This document shows, in pieces, positions 35,427 to 43,530 of a stretch of 64,000 nucleotides of DNA. Made by a program: the position numbers and the translations under genes. Source of the DNA: Pollutimonas thiosulfatoxidans (GTDB lineage: Bacteria > Pseudomonadota > Gammaproteobacteria > Burkholderiales > Burkholderiaceae_B); the NCBI RefSeq assembly GCF_004022565.1, contig NZ_CP022987.1:2480001-2544000 (forward strand), given 5' to 3'. Numbering within the stretch: position 1 is the stretch's first letter; every line of letters starts with the position of its first letter. The notes under the pieces are model-generated. The model saw only the letters and a program-made list of their open reading frames with translations, made no database searches and was not told the DNA's origin.

Positions 35427-36458
35427 ATGACCATCACCCCCAACGAAGCCCTTCTGCGCTGCATCGAGCATCGCGAGATTTTCCATGACGAAATGCTGCA
35501 CCTGATGCGCATGCTGATGCGCGGCGAGATGACTCCCCAGATTGCCAGCGCCCTGATCATGGGTTTGCGCGTCAAGAAAGAAACCGTAGGAGAAATCACC
35601 GCCGCAGCCGAGGTGATGCGCGAGTTTGCATTGCCGGTGCACACCGCCTGCGCGGGCGATCTGCTCGATATGTGCGGCACCGGGGGCGACGGCTCCAACA
35701 CCTTCAATATTTCCACTGCGGCAATGTTCGTTGCGGCGGCCCAGGGCGTCAAGATCGCCAAGCACGGCAACCGCAGTGCCTCGTCTTCATCCGGCAGCGC
35801 CGACGTACTGGAGGAATTGGGCGCCAACGTCATGGTTAGTCCTGAGCAGGTAGCCGAGAGCATCGAACGTATCGGCATCGGCTTCATGTTTGCGCCCGCT
35901 CATCATGGCGCCATGAAGAACGTGGCGGCCGTGCGCAAAGAGCTTGCCGTACGCACGATTTTCAATATCCTCGGACCCTTGACCAACCCGGCCGGGGCGG
36001 CTAACCAGTTGATGGGCGTGTTCCACCCTGACCTGGTCGGCATACAAGTTCGTGTATTGCAACGGCTGGGCTCGCGGCACGTGCTGATCGTGCATGGCAA
36101 GGACGGCATGGACGAGGCGTCACTGGGCGCAGCCACGCTGGTCGGCGAGCTGAAAGACGGCCAGGTGCGCGAATATGAGATTCACCCGGAAGACTTTGGC
36201 ATGCCCATGGTGTCGAACCGCTCCATCAAGGTTGGCAACCGCACTGAGTCGGCACAAATGCTGCTGCAGGCGCTCGACAACGTGGCCGGACCGGCTCGTG
36301 ATATCGTTGGCTTTAACGCCGGCCTGGCGATTTACGCGGGCAACCAGGCCGACTCCATCGAGCATGGCCTGAAACTTGCTTTCGAGGCGATTGCCAGCGG
36401 TGCAGCGCGCGCCAAGCTCGATGAATTCTGCACTTACACCCGGACACTTAGCGCATGA
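35427..36458 (+). CDS. trpD: Anthranilate phosphoribosyltransferase
   Basis: 343 aa from ATG 35427. PRPP-binding GTGGDGSNTFNIST, KHGNRSASSSSGSADVLE and the anthranilate-site helix FAPAHHGAMKNVAAVRKEL are present. Transfers phosphoribose to anthranilate. Overlaps trpC by 4 bp. Confidence 0.95.
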   Translation: MTITPNEALLRCIEHREIFHDEMLHLMRMLMRGEMTPQIASALIMGLRVKKETVGEITAAAEVMREFALPVHTACAGDLLDMCGTGGDGSNTFNISTAAMFVAAAQGVKIAKHGNRSASSSSGSADVLEELGANVMVSPEQVAESIERIGIGFMFAPAHHGAMKNVAAVRKELAVRTIFNILGPLTNPAGAANQLMGVFHPDLVGIQVRVLQRLGSRHVLIVHGKDGMDEASLGAATLVGELKDGQVREYEIHPEDFGMPMVSNRSIKVGNRTESAQMLLQALDNVAGPARDIVGFNAGLAIYAGNQADSIEHGLKLAFEAIASGAARAKLDEFCTYTRTLSA

Positions 36459-37249
36459 ACGACATTCTCGCCAACATACTTGAAACCAAAAAAATAGAGG
36501 TCGCCACCGCGCGCCAGATGCGCAGCGAATCCGATGTGCTGCGCGAGGCAAAAAGCCGCAAGGATTTACGCGGCTTCGCCCTGGCGATCGAAGAAAAAAT
36601 CGCCCAGGGCAAACCTGCCGTTATTGCAGAGATTAAAAAAGCTTCGCCTTCCCGCGGCGTCATACGCGAAAACTTCAACCCTGTCGATATCGCCACCTCG
36701 TATGCCGCCCATGGCGCAGCCTGCCTGTCGGTACTGACGGACGTCAAGTTCTTCCAGGGGTCTTACGATTACTTGCGCCAGGCCCGCGCAGCCTGTGCAC
36801 TGCCCGTCTTGCGCAAGGACTTCATGATCGATCCCTACCAGATCGCCCACGCCAGGGCACTGGGCGCCGACTGCATATTGCTGATCGTCGCGGCACTGAC
36901 ACCGCAGCAATTGCGCGAGTTCGAGACCGCGGCCATGGAGTTGGGCATGGATGTACTGGTAGAAGTGCACGACAGGGCCGAACTGGATACGGCGCTGCAG
37001 TTGCAGACCTCTTTAATCGGCATCAATAACCGCAATCTGCGCAGCTTCGAAACATCGCTGAAAACGTCCTTGGACCTGCTCGCGGCCGTGCCCGAAGGCA
37101 AGCGCGTGATTACGGAAAGCGGTATTTTGACCACCGAAGACGTCAAACTGATGCGCGACCACGACATCCAGGCCTTCCTGGTCGGAGAAGCCTTCATGCG
37201 CGCGCCTGAACCGGGCGTGGCCATGCACGAACTCTTCTTTGCGGCATGA
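36455..37249 (+). CDS. trpC: Indole-3-glycerol phosphate synthase
   Basis: 264 aa monofunctional enzyme. IGPS signature PAVIAEIKKASPSRGVI, LRKDFMIDPYQI, EVHDRAELDTAL, IGINNRNL, SGILTTEDV. Closes the indole ring. trpF, trpB and trpA are not here, so as in many betaproteobacteria they should be at another locus. It overlaps the HIT gene by 4 bp. Confidence 0.95.
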   Translation: MNDILANILETKKIEVATARQMRSESDVLREAKSRKDLRGFALAIEEKIAQGKPAVIAEIKKASPSRGVIRENFNPVDIATSYAAHGAACLSVLTDVKFFQGSYDYLRQARAACALPVLRKDFMIDPYQIAHARALGADCILLIVAALTPQQLREFETAAMELGMDVLVEVHDRAELDTALQLQTSLIGINNRNLRSFETSLKTSLDLLAAVPEGKRVITESGILTTEDVKLMRDHDIQAFLVGEAFMRAPEPGVAMHELFFAA

Positions 37250-37698
37250 CGACGCTTGCCAACTGCCCGCTATGCCAGAGCAACGCTGAAGACGTCCTGT
37301 GGCGCAGCAGCCAGTTGCGCGTTATTGCGGTAAACGATAGCGATCACCCGGGGTTCACGCGAGTAATCTGGAACGGCCATGTGTCTGAAATGACCGAGCT
37401 CGGCCCGCAGCAACGCCACGAGCTCATGCAGGCCGTCTGGGCTGTTGAACGGGTGCAGCGCCAGATCCTTCAGCCCGACAAGGTGAACCTTGCCGCACTG
37501 GGCAACGTCGTGCCCCACCTGCACTGGCACGTCATTCCGCGGTGGATGGTCGACACGCACTTTCCGGAACCGATCTGGGCGGCGCCACCCTCGCGCACTG
37601 TGGCGGACCAGCAGGCGTGGCAAGAGCGGCGCGCTGCGATCAGTGCGCAATTAGCAGCGTATCGTGACGCCTTGCAAGCCGCCTTGGCGGTCTTGTAG
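37246..37698 (+). CDS. HIT family protein
   Basis: 150 aa. The histidine triad is HLHWHVIPRW near residue 89, with NLAALGNVVPHLH before it. A CPLCQS start could bind metal. HIT proteins are nucleotide hydrolases or transferases (AMP-lysine, dinucleoside polyphosphates). It is fused into the trp transcript by a 4-bp overlap with trpC, although the functional link is unclear. Confidence 0.9.
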   Translation: MTTLANCPLCQSNAEDVLWRSSQLRVIAVNDSDHPGFTRVIWNGHVSEMTELGPQQRHELMQAVWAVERVQRQILQPDKVNLAALGNVVPHLHWHVIPRWMVDTHFPEPIWAAPPSRTVADQQAWQERRAAISAQLAAYRDALQAALAVL

Positions 37699-37708
37699 CG
37701 AGACTGCC

Positions 37709-38461
37709 ATGGCGCAACGTAATCTGTTCGAAACGGCTCAGAACACGCTCGAAGAGCCGCTGGATGTGCATGTAAGCAGGCTAAGCTCTGCCTGGGCCGC
37801 GGCGCTGCAGACCCCGGCGGCCCAAGCGGCACTGAAAACCTTGCACAGCTATCTGGCAGATCGCCTTCAAGCGGGGGCGCAGATCTTCCCGCGCCACCCT
37901 TTTCGGGCACTGAGCTATATGGAGCCCGACGCAGTGCGCGTCATTATTTTGGGGCAAGACCCCTATCATGGCGCCAACCAGGCGCAGGGCCTGGCGTTTT
38001 CCGTACCCGACGCCTGCCCGCGCCCGCCCAGCTTGCGCAATATCTTCAAGGAGATAGCGCTGGAGTACCCCGGAACGCCCCTACGCCAGCGCAATGACCT
38101 GGAAGACTGGGCTCGTCAGGGGGTGCTCTTGCTTAACGCCGCCCTGACGGTCGAGGCGCAGCAACCCGGCTCACACGCCCGCAAGGGTTGGGAGCAGATT
38201 ACCGACGCGCTTATTCACCGCGTCGCCGAAACACCCCAACCGAAGGTGTTTTTGCTGTGGGGCGCCCACGCGCAAAGCAAACAAAAACTGCTGGCGGAGC
38301 ATAAGGGCGGCCCCATGCTGGTGTTGACGGCCAATCATCCCTCGCCGCTGTCAGCGCAGCGCCCGCCGGTTCCTTTCATAGGCTGCGGGCACTTCGAAAA
38401 AACCAACACCTGGCTGCAAGCACAAGGCCAAGCCACTATCGACTGGCTGCAGCCTGCCTAG
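37709..38461 (+). CDS. ung: Uracil-DNA glycosylase
   Basis: 250 aa from ATG 37709. Family 1 UDG motifs: water-activating GQDPYHGANQAQGLAFSV, NIFKEI, LLLNAALTVE, and the DNA-insertion loop HPSPLSAQR. Removes uracil from DNA. 10 bp after the HIT gene, probably at the end of the same transcript. Confidence 0.94.
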   Translation: MAQRNLFETAQNTLEEPLDVHVSRLSSAWAAALQTPAAQAALKTLHSYLADRLQAGAQIFPRHPFRALSYMEPDAVRVIILGQDPYHGANQAQGLAFSVPDACPRPPSLRNIFKEIALEYPGTPLRQRNDLEDWARQGVLLLNAALTVEAQQPGSHARKGWEQITDALIHRVAETPQPKVFLLWGAHAQSKQKLLAEHKGGPMLVLTANHPSPLSAQRPPVPFIGCGHFEKTNTWLQAQGQATIDWLQPA

Positions 38462-38533
38462 AAAAAACCGGCTTTTACATGCCGCTCGTTGCCGCATCAC
38501 AACATAGGGGTTTCCCCCGACTGCGAAAACGTT

Positions 38534-38539
38534 TATAAT
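38534..38539 (+). promoter_or_regulatory. Probable promoter (-10) of the rhlE transcript
   Basis: A perfect TATAAT lies at 38534-38539, but no good -35 is seen at the right distance (TTTCCC at 38511). If used, it gives a leader of about 245 nt before rhlE. That leader holds a 10-bp perfect hairpin, GGTTGATTGG (38691-38700) with CCAATCAACC (38714-38723). Long structured leaders are known for RNA helicase and cold-shock genes. Confidence 0.5.
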
Positions 38540-38788
38540 TTGCGCACTGCATTTTTCACGCGTCGACATTTTCAAGGCAGCATTCGTTGCCCCATAGCAG
38601 TTGTCTGATTTTCTCAGCACCCATGTCGAACACCATCGCTCCCTGACCCCCGAGCCTTTCGCCGCGTCTTTAAGACTACGCTGCACTTTAGGTTGATTGG
38701 TCGGCACGATGCTCCAATCAACCAGCGCTCCGGGCTCACTATCAATGCCCCCGCTATGTGTATGCCGTTACCACGGCAAAGGATACTC

Positions 38789-40432
38789 ATGTCTTTCGAA
38801 ACTTTAGGTCTCGTGCCTGCCCTGTTGTCTGCCGTCCTGAAATCCGGCTTTACCGAGCCCACTTCAGTCCAGGCAGCGGCCATCCCCAAGGCCCTGGCAG
38901 GCCAGGATCTGATGGTCTCTTCGCAAACCGGCAGCGGCAAAACCGCAGCCTTCATGCTTCCCGCCTTGAACCGCATCTCGAACATGCCGCCCAACAAGGG
39001 CACTGGCGTGCAGGTGCTGGTATTGACCCCTACCCGCGAGCTTGCCATGCAAGTTGCGGAAGCCACCAAGCAGTACGGCGCCCATATCAAAGACCTGCGC
39101 ATTGCCGTGGTTGTTGGCGGCATGCCTTACGGCGCCCAACTGAAGGCTTTGTCGCGCCGCGTCGATGTCCTGGTTGCGACCCCCGGCCGCCTGATCGATC
39201 ACCTGCAAGCCAAGCGCGTTAATCTGTCTACCGTCCACACGCTGGTGCTGGACGAAGCTGACCGCATGCTGGACATGGGTTTCATCGAAGATATTGAAAC
39301 CATCGTTGGCAGCACGCCAAAAGACCGCCAGACCTTGCTGTTCTCGGCCACGCTGGATGGCACGATTGCGCGCCTGGCAGCAAAGATGATGCGCGATCCC
39401 CAAAAGATCGAGATGTCCAGCCAAAAAGAGAAGCACTCCAACATTACGCAAAGCCTGCTGTATGCAGACGACAACGGCCACAAGATGCGCTTGCTGGACC
39501 ACCTGCTGCGCGACGCCAACCTGGACCAGGCCATTGTCTTTACGTCCACCAAGCGTGGCGCCGACGACCTGGCTGACCGCCTGTCCGGTCAAGGCTTTGC
39601 CGCAGCCGCACTGCATGGCGACATGAACCAGCGCCAGCGTACCCGTACCCTGGGCATGCTGCAAAAAGGCCAACTGCGCATCCTGGTGGCTACCGACGTC
39701 GCCGCACGCGGTATCGACGTGCAGGGCATCAGCCACGCCGTGAACTACGACCTGCCCATGCAGGCCGAAGACTACGTGCACCGTATCGGCCGTACCGGCC
39801 GCGCGGGTCGCAGCGGCCTGGCATTCACGCTGGCCACGCATTCCGAGCGCCATAAAATACGCCGCATCGAGCACTTCATAGGCCAACCGATTCCGTCGGA
39901 AGTCATCGAAGGCCTGGAGCCCAAGAAAACGGCCCGCCCCACCTACACGGACCGCAAGCCCGGCGGCAAGAGCTTTGCTCCTCGCAGCGGCTACGGCGGC
40001 GCCAAGCCCGCATACGGCCGCAAGCCCGGCGGCGACCGCGCCTACGGCGACAAGCCGGCCTACGAAGGCAAACCACGTTTTGGTGACAAGCCAGCGTACG
40101 AAGGCAAGCCGCGCTTTGGCGACAAGCCCGCCTACGAAGGCCGTCCGGCTCACACCGGCGAGCGTCCTGCCTACGAAGGCCGTCCGTCCTACGACCGTGC
40201 CAGCGACAGTCGCAAGAGCTTCGGCGGCGAAGCGCGCAGCACCGGCGGCTACAAGGGCAACAGCGACCGCCCTGCTTTTGGCGATCGTCCCGCACGGCCG
40301 GCTCGTCCAGAGTTCGCACATAAAGGCCCAGCCAAGCCTGGCGCCCGCCCCACGGCACGCCCTGGCTTTGCCGGCAAGCCGACATCGACCCGTGGCAAGA
40401 GTGCCGCGCGCCGTAGCGACTTTGCCGCATAA
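38789..40432 (+). CDS. rhlE: DEAD-box RNA helicase (RhlE type)
   Basis: 547 aa from ATG 38789, which begins the conserved SFETLGLVPALLSAV. Q motif, SQTGSGKTAAF (I), PTRELAMQV (Ia), TPGRLIDHL, VLDEADRMLDMGF (II), FSATLDG (III), ATDVAARGIDV (V), HRIGRTGR (VI). The C-terminal tail (about 390-547) is basic and low-complexity with tandem units such as KPAYEGKPRFGD repeated several times, probably for unspecific RNA contact. Involved in RNA remodelling and ribosome maturation. Confidence 0.93.
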   Translation: MSFETLGLVPALLSAVLKSGFTEPTSVQAAAIPKALAGQDLMVSSQTGSGKTAAFMLPALNRISNMPPNKGTGVQVLVLTPTRELAMQVAEATKQYGAHIKDLRIAVVVGGMPYGAQLKALSRRVDVLVATPGRLIDHLQAKRVNLSTVHTLVLDEADRMLDMGFIEDIETIVGSTPKDRQTLLFSATLDGTIARLAAKMMRDPQKIEMSSQKEKHSNITQSLLYADDNGHKMRLLDHLLRDANLDQAIVFTSTKRGADDLADRLSGQGFAAAALHGDMNQRQRTRTLGMLQKGQLRILVATDVAARGIDVQGISHAVNYDLPMQAEDYVHRIGRTGRAGRSGLAFTLATHSERHKIRRIEHFIGQPIPSEVIEGLEPKKTARPTYTDRKPGGKSFAPRSGYGGAKPAYGRKPGGDRAYGDKPAYEGKPRFGDKPAYEGKPRFGDKPAYEGRPAHTGERPAYEGRPSYDRASDSRKSFGGEARSTGGYKGNSDRPAFGDRPARPARPEFAHKGPAKPGARPTARPGFAGKPTSTRGKSAARRSDFAA

Positions 40433-40446
40433 GGCTACGCACGAAT

Positions 40447-40476
40447 AAACCGGCTGCGCCAGTGCGCAGCCGGTTT
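40447..40476 (+). terminator. Hairpin after rhlE, likely terminator
   Basis: A perfect 13-bp stem, AAACCGGCTGCGC (40447-40459) with GCGCAGCCGGTTT (40464-40476), 4-nt loop. The T-run is only three bases, so termination strength is uncertain. Confidence 0.6.
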
Positions 40477-40498
40477 AGAAGAACAGACGCCACTCCTG

Positions 40499-40590
40499 TT
40501 AAGGGCTCAAGGCCTGGGTTCGGTATTGCACCGGACTCAGGCCTTTTAGTTTGAGCTTGATGCGTTGGTGATTATGTATGGATGTAGTGT
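40499..40590 (-). pseudogene. IS3-family transposase remnant (C-terminal end)
   Basis: The minus strand reads SIHNHQRIKLKLKGLSPVQY then RTQALSP and stop, the characteristic end of IS3/IS150-group OrfB transposases. The frame breaks upstream after about 30 codons, so only the tail of the element is left. A GTAAGTGCCACTCG stretch at about 40604-40617 (minus) and CGCCACTC at 40488-40495 may be decayed inverted ends. Confidence 0.65.
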
Positions 40591-40745
40591 CGGACGCCGT
40601 GCGAGTGGCACTTACAGATTGACCACTACAATCCGTAGACGCATCCCATGACTTGGATACAGAGTGGGACGTTGAACGGGCTTTATGAAGTCAGGCGCAA
40701 ATTTTGCTTCCCTTTGACGCCCCAAACCGTTTTAGAGGATAAAGC

Positions 40746-40829
40746 ATGAAAATACTGCTATGGATACTGGGAATTGTTTTCATCGTAGGCCTTCTTACCA
40801 TCACCGGCGTATTTAGCCTCATCTTTTGA
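40746..40829 (+). CDS. Tiny single-pass membrane protein
   Basis: 27 aa: MKILLWILGIVFIVGLLTIT then GVFSLIF. Almost entirely hydrophobic, one membrane helix. A good ribosome site GAGGAT lies 6 bp before ATG. Below usual annotation limits; I do not know its function. It stands between an IS remnant and another small membrane-protein gene. Confidence 0.5.
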   Translation: MKILLWILGIVFIVGLLTITGVFSLIF

Positions 40830-41000
40830 GCGTAGACCCGCACGCTTTCAGACGATAAAGTGTGAAGGCTTACTCCCGTCCTTCGACCCCTACCCCATGT
40901 GCGTGAGCGCGATCTTCTGGAGTTTATTCTGTGGGCGACCGAAAAGATGGCTGACACTACAATAGCAGGCTGTCGATACCACTGAAGCACGCTGTCCGCC

Positions 41001-41168
41001 ATGAAACTGCTTATGCACAAGCCATTGCTGATGGCTTTCCTGCTGTCGCTCCCGCTCTGGATTGTGTTCAACAACTTCATTGTGGCTCTGGTCGTCAGCT
41101 TGCTGGTGGCCTTCCTGATATCCATGGGCTATTCGCTGTATCTCATGAAAAAGAGAAAGAACCCATGA
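41001..41168 (+). CDS. Small two-helix membrane protein
   Basis: 55 aa. Two hydrophobic stretches (MAFLLSLPLWIVF and FIVALVVSLLVAFLI) with a basic C-terminus KKRKNP. The stop overlaps the methyltransferase start codon (ATGA), which suggests translational coupling and supports reality. Function unknown. Confidence 0.6.
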   Translation: MKLLMHKPLLMAFLLSLPLWIVFNNFIVALVVSLLVAFLISMGYSLYLMKKRKNP

Positions 41169-42334
41169 ACACGACCAGCTTGCTGCCGCCAGGCCTGCCC
41201 CCGCTCGAAGACCATCTGGTCAAGCACTTGCATGCCATGCATAGTCATCTGGCCGATGCCATATCGGCCATGCCCGACGGTTTCATGCCATTTGAACAAT
41301 GGATGGACTTGGCTTTGTATGCACCCGGACTGGGCTATTACGCTGCCGGCAACACCAAATTTGGCGGCGTCCTGCCCACCGGCGACTTCACTACGGCTCC
41401 CGAATCCACCCCGCTGTTTGGCCAGACCCTGGCCAGGCAAGTGGCGCAAATCTTGCAACTTTCGAACTCGACCACGGTGCTGGAATTCGGCGCAGGGTCT
41501 GGCGCCCTGGCGGCATCATTGATCCCCGTCTTGCGCGACGCCGGCATCCCGGTCCGCTATCAGATTCTGGAAGTTTCTGCCGATCTGCGGGCGCGCCAGC
41601 AAGAGCGACTGGCCGACTTCGCGCCAGACGTCGTGTGGCTCGATACCCTGCCGGTGGGTTTTGCCGGATGCGTGCTGGCCAACGAAGTGCTGGATGCGAT
41701 GCCTGCCACCTTGTTCCAATGGGCCGCCGATGGACAGGTGATGGAGGTGGGTGTGCGCTTGTCTGCAAGCGCTGACCAGGCCTTGCCGTTTGAGTTTGCG
41801 CAGCGCGCGGCCAGCCCGGCGCTCAGTCACACCATCTCGGCACGCATGCCCGCCTTGCCCGGCTACCAATCCGAGATCAACCTGCGCGCCGAAGCCTGGA
41901 TGCGGCACATCGGTGACTGGCTGGAGCGTGGCGCGGCACTGCTGATCGACTATGGCTTTCCGCAGCGGGAGTTCTACCATCCGCAGCGGGCGGAAGGTAC
42001 GCTGATGTGCCACTTCCGCCACCACGCACATAGCCAGCCCCTGATCTATCCGGGCCTGCAAGACATCACCGCGCATGTGGACTTCACGGCCATGGCCGAT
42101 GCTACCCTGGACGCCGGCCTTCAGGTGTTGGGCTACACATCGCAAGCCCGCTTCCTGATGAATGCCGGCATTGCCGACCTATTGATCACGCAGAGCCCAG
42201 CCGCGCTGTCGGCAGTTCAGAAGCTGTTGTCCGAGGCCGAGATGGGCGAGCTGTTCAAAGTGCTGGCAGTTGGGCGCCATATCGATGAAGGGCTGATAGG
42301 CTTTCAGCGCGGCGACCGACGCGACAGGCTTTAA
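41165..42334 (+). CDS. MidA/NDUFAF7-like SAM-dependent methyltransferase
   Basis: 389 aa (DUF185 family). PFEQWMDLALYAPGLGYYAAG near residue 40, SAM site VLEFGAGSGALAASLIP, LANEVLDAMP and LLIDYGFPQREFYHP are all typical. In mitochondria the homologue NDUFAF7 methylates an arginine of complex I; bacterial members are presumed protein methyltransferases. It is coupled to the small membrane protein at 41001 and convergent with cca. Confidence 0.9.
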   Translation: MNTTSLLPPGLPPLEDHLVKHLHAMHSHLADAISAMPDGFMPFEQWMDLALYAPGLGYYAAGNTKFGGVLPTGDFTTAPESTPLFGQTLARQVAQILQLSNSTTVLEFGAGSGALAASLIPVLRDAGIPVRYQILEVSADLRARQQERLADFAPDVVWLDTLPVGFAGCVLANEVLDAMPATLFQWAADGQVMEVGVRLSASADQALPFEFAQRAASPALSHTISARMPALPGYQSEINLRAEAWMRHIGDWLERGAALLIDYGFPQREFYHPQRAEGTLMCHFRHHAHSQPLIYPGLQDITAHVDFTAMADATLDAGLQVLGYTSQARFLMNAGIADLLITQSPAALSAVQKLLSEAEMGELFKVLAVGRHIDEGLIGFQRGDRRDRL

Positions 42335-42369
42335 TCTGCCTTGGCCGCCAGTCGAGCCCCGCTCGGCGC

Positions 42370-43530
42370 TTATGGACCGATATCAGCCAGCGCCTGCAAG
42401 CGCGCTTCGCGCATTGCCTGCTTGATACGCTGCGGCTCGCCCTGCAGGTTTTGCGCGATCGCCCCGGCGTCTATCGAGCGCAAGGCCTGGACACGTTGCT
42501 GCCATGCCGAAGCATTGACGCTAAGCGAGTCAACGCAGGCGGCGGTATCGATCAATTCGAGAAAGCGTGCGGGCTTGCGCATGGCATCGCAGCGCTCCAT
42601 CAGGTCCAGCCAGCGCAGCTGGCTTGCCGAGGCATTGGCCTCTGTGGGCGCATCATCGTCGTGCAAGGCATCCAGCACACCAGGCAGCAAGCGCGCATAG
42701 TCCTGGCACTCGCCCGGCGCGCGCAGATGACGACCGATGTCTTGCGGCGCCTCCGAAAGCCGGCATACCAGCGCAAAGCGCGGCGCCAGCCCCAACCCGG
42801 CCTGCGCGGCGGCTTCAAGCTCGGGAGTTAGCGTAGCTTCGTCAAAATTCAGTCCTGGCGTGACGCGAGGCAAGGCTCCCGTGGCGGCCAGCACCTGAAA
42901 CATCCGTCCCGGATGTTGCGTCATCAGACCCTTGGCTACCTCTTGCCACACGCGCTCTGGCACCAGCGCGTCAACCTCGCCGTCCTGGACCAGCTGGCGG
43001 GCAAGTGTCAAGGTCTCCGGTGCAATGGTGAAGTCATGGAAGCGCGCAGCAAAACGGGCCAGCCGCAGCAATCGCACTGGGTCTTCCACGAAGGCTCGCC
43101 CCACATGGCGCAACACCTTTGCAAGTATGTCGGCCTGCCCATCCAGCGGATCGATCAGGCGTCCGTCGGGCGCCCTGGCAATGGCATTAACGGTCAAGTC
43201 GCGGCGCTGCAGGTCGTCTTCCAGTGTGACATCCACGCCGGTATGGAAAGTAAAGCCCTTATATCCGCGACCGGACTTTCTCTCGGTGCGTGCCAGCGCG
43301 TACTCTTCCTTGGTTTTCGGATGCAAGAATACGGGGAAGTCGCCCCCAACCGGAATGAACCCGCGCCGGGACATCGCTTCCGGGGTCGCTCCCACTACGA
43401 CCCAATCGCGATCACTGTCGGGCAAACCGAGCAGTTCGTCGCGTACGGCGCCCCCCACAATATAGACATCCAGGCCGGCGATGGCCGGATCGTGGGCGGC
43501 ATCCACCGCGGGTTTGTCCGTGCCAGTCAA
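42370..43530 (-). CDS. cca: CCA-adding tRNA nucleotidyltransferase
   Basis: 386 aa from TTG 43530, overlapping the transglycosylase stop. Class II poly(A)-polymerase-like head: YIVGGAVRDELLGL, the catalytic acidic pair in PDSDRDWVVVGA, RRDLTVNAIA, and GRAFVEDPVRLLRLARFAAR. No HD phosphohydrolase domain is seen in the C-terminal part, so this is the short form. Adds or repairs CCA at tRNA 3' ends. Confidence 0.92.
   Translation of the reverse strand: MTGTDKPAVDAAHDPAIAGLDVYIVGGAVRDELLGLPDSDRDWVVVGATPEAMSRRGFIPVGGDFPVFLHPKTKEEYALARTERKSGRGYKGFTFHTGVDVTLEDDLQRRDLTVNAIARAPDGRLIDPLDGQADILAKVLRHVGRAFVEDPVRLLRLARFAARFHDFTIAPETLTLARQLVQDGEVDALVPERVWQEVAKGLMTQHPGRMFQVLAATGALPRVTPGLNFDEATLTPELEAAAQAGLGLAPRFALVCRLSEAPQDIGRHLRAPGECQDYARLLPGVLDALHDDDAPTEANASASQLRWLDLMERCDAMRKPARFLELIDTAACVDSLSVNASAWQQRVQALRSIDAGAIAQNLQGEPQRIKQAMREARLQALADIGP

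Noticed and set aside
38864..40321. 485-codon open frame antisense to rhlE
   Set aside because: Arises from the repetitive helicase tail and codon bias; no start context or domain.
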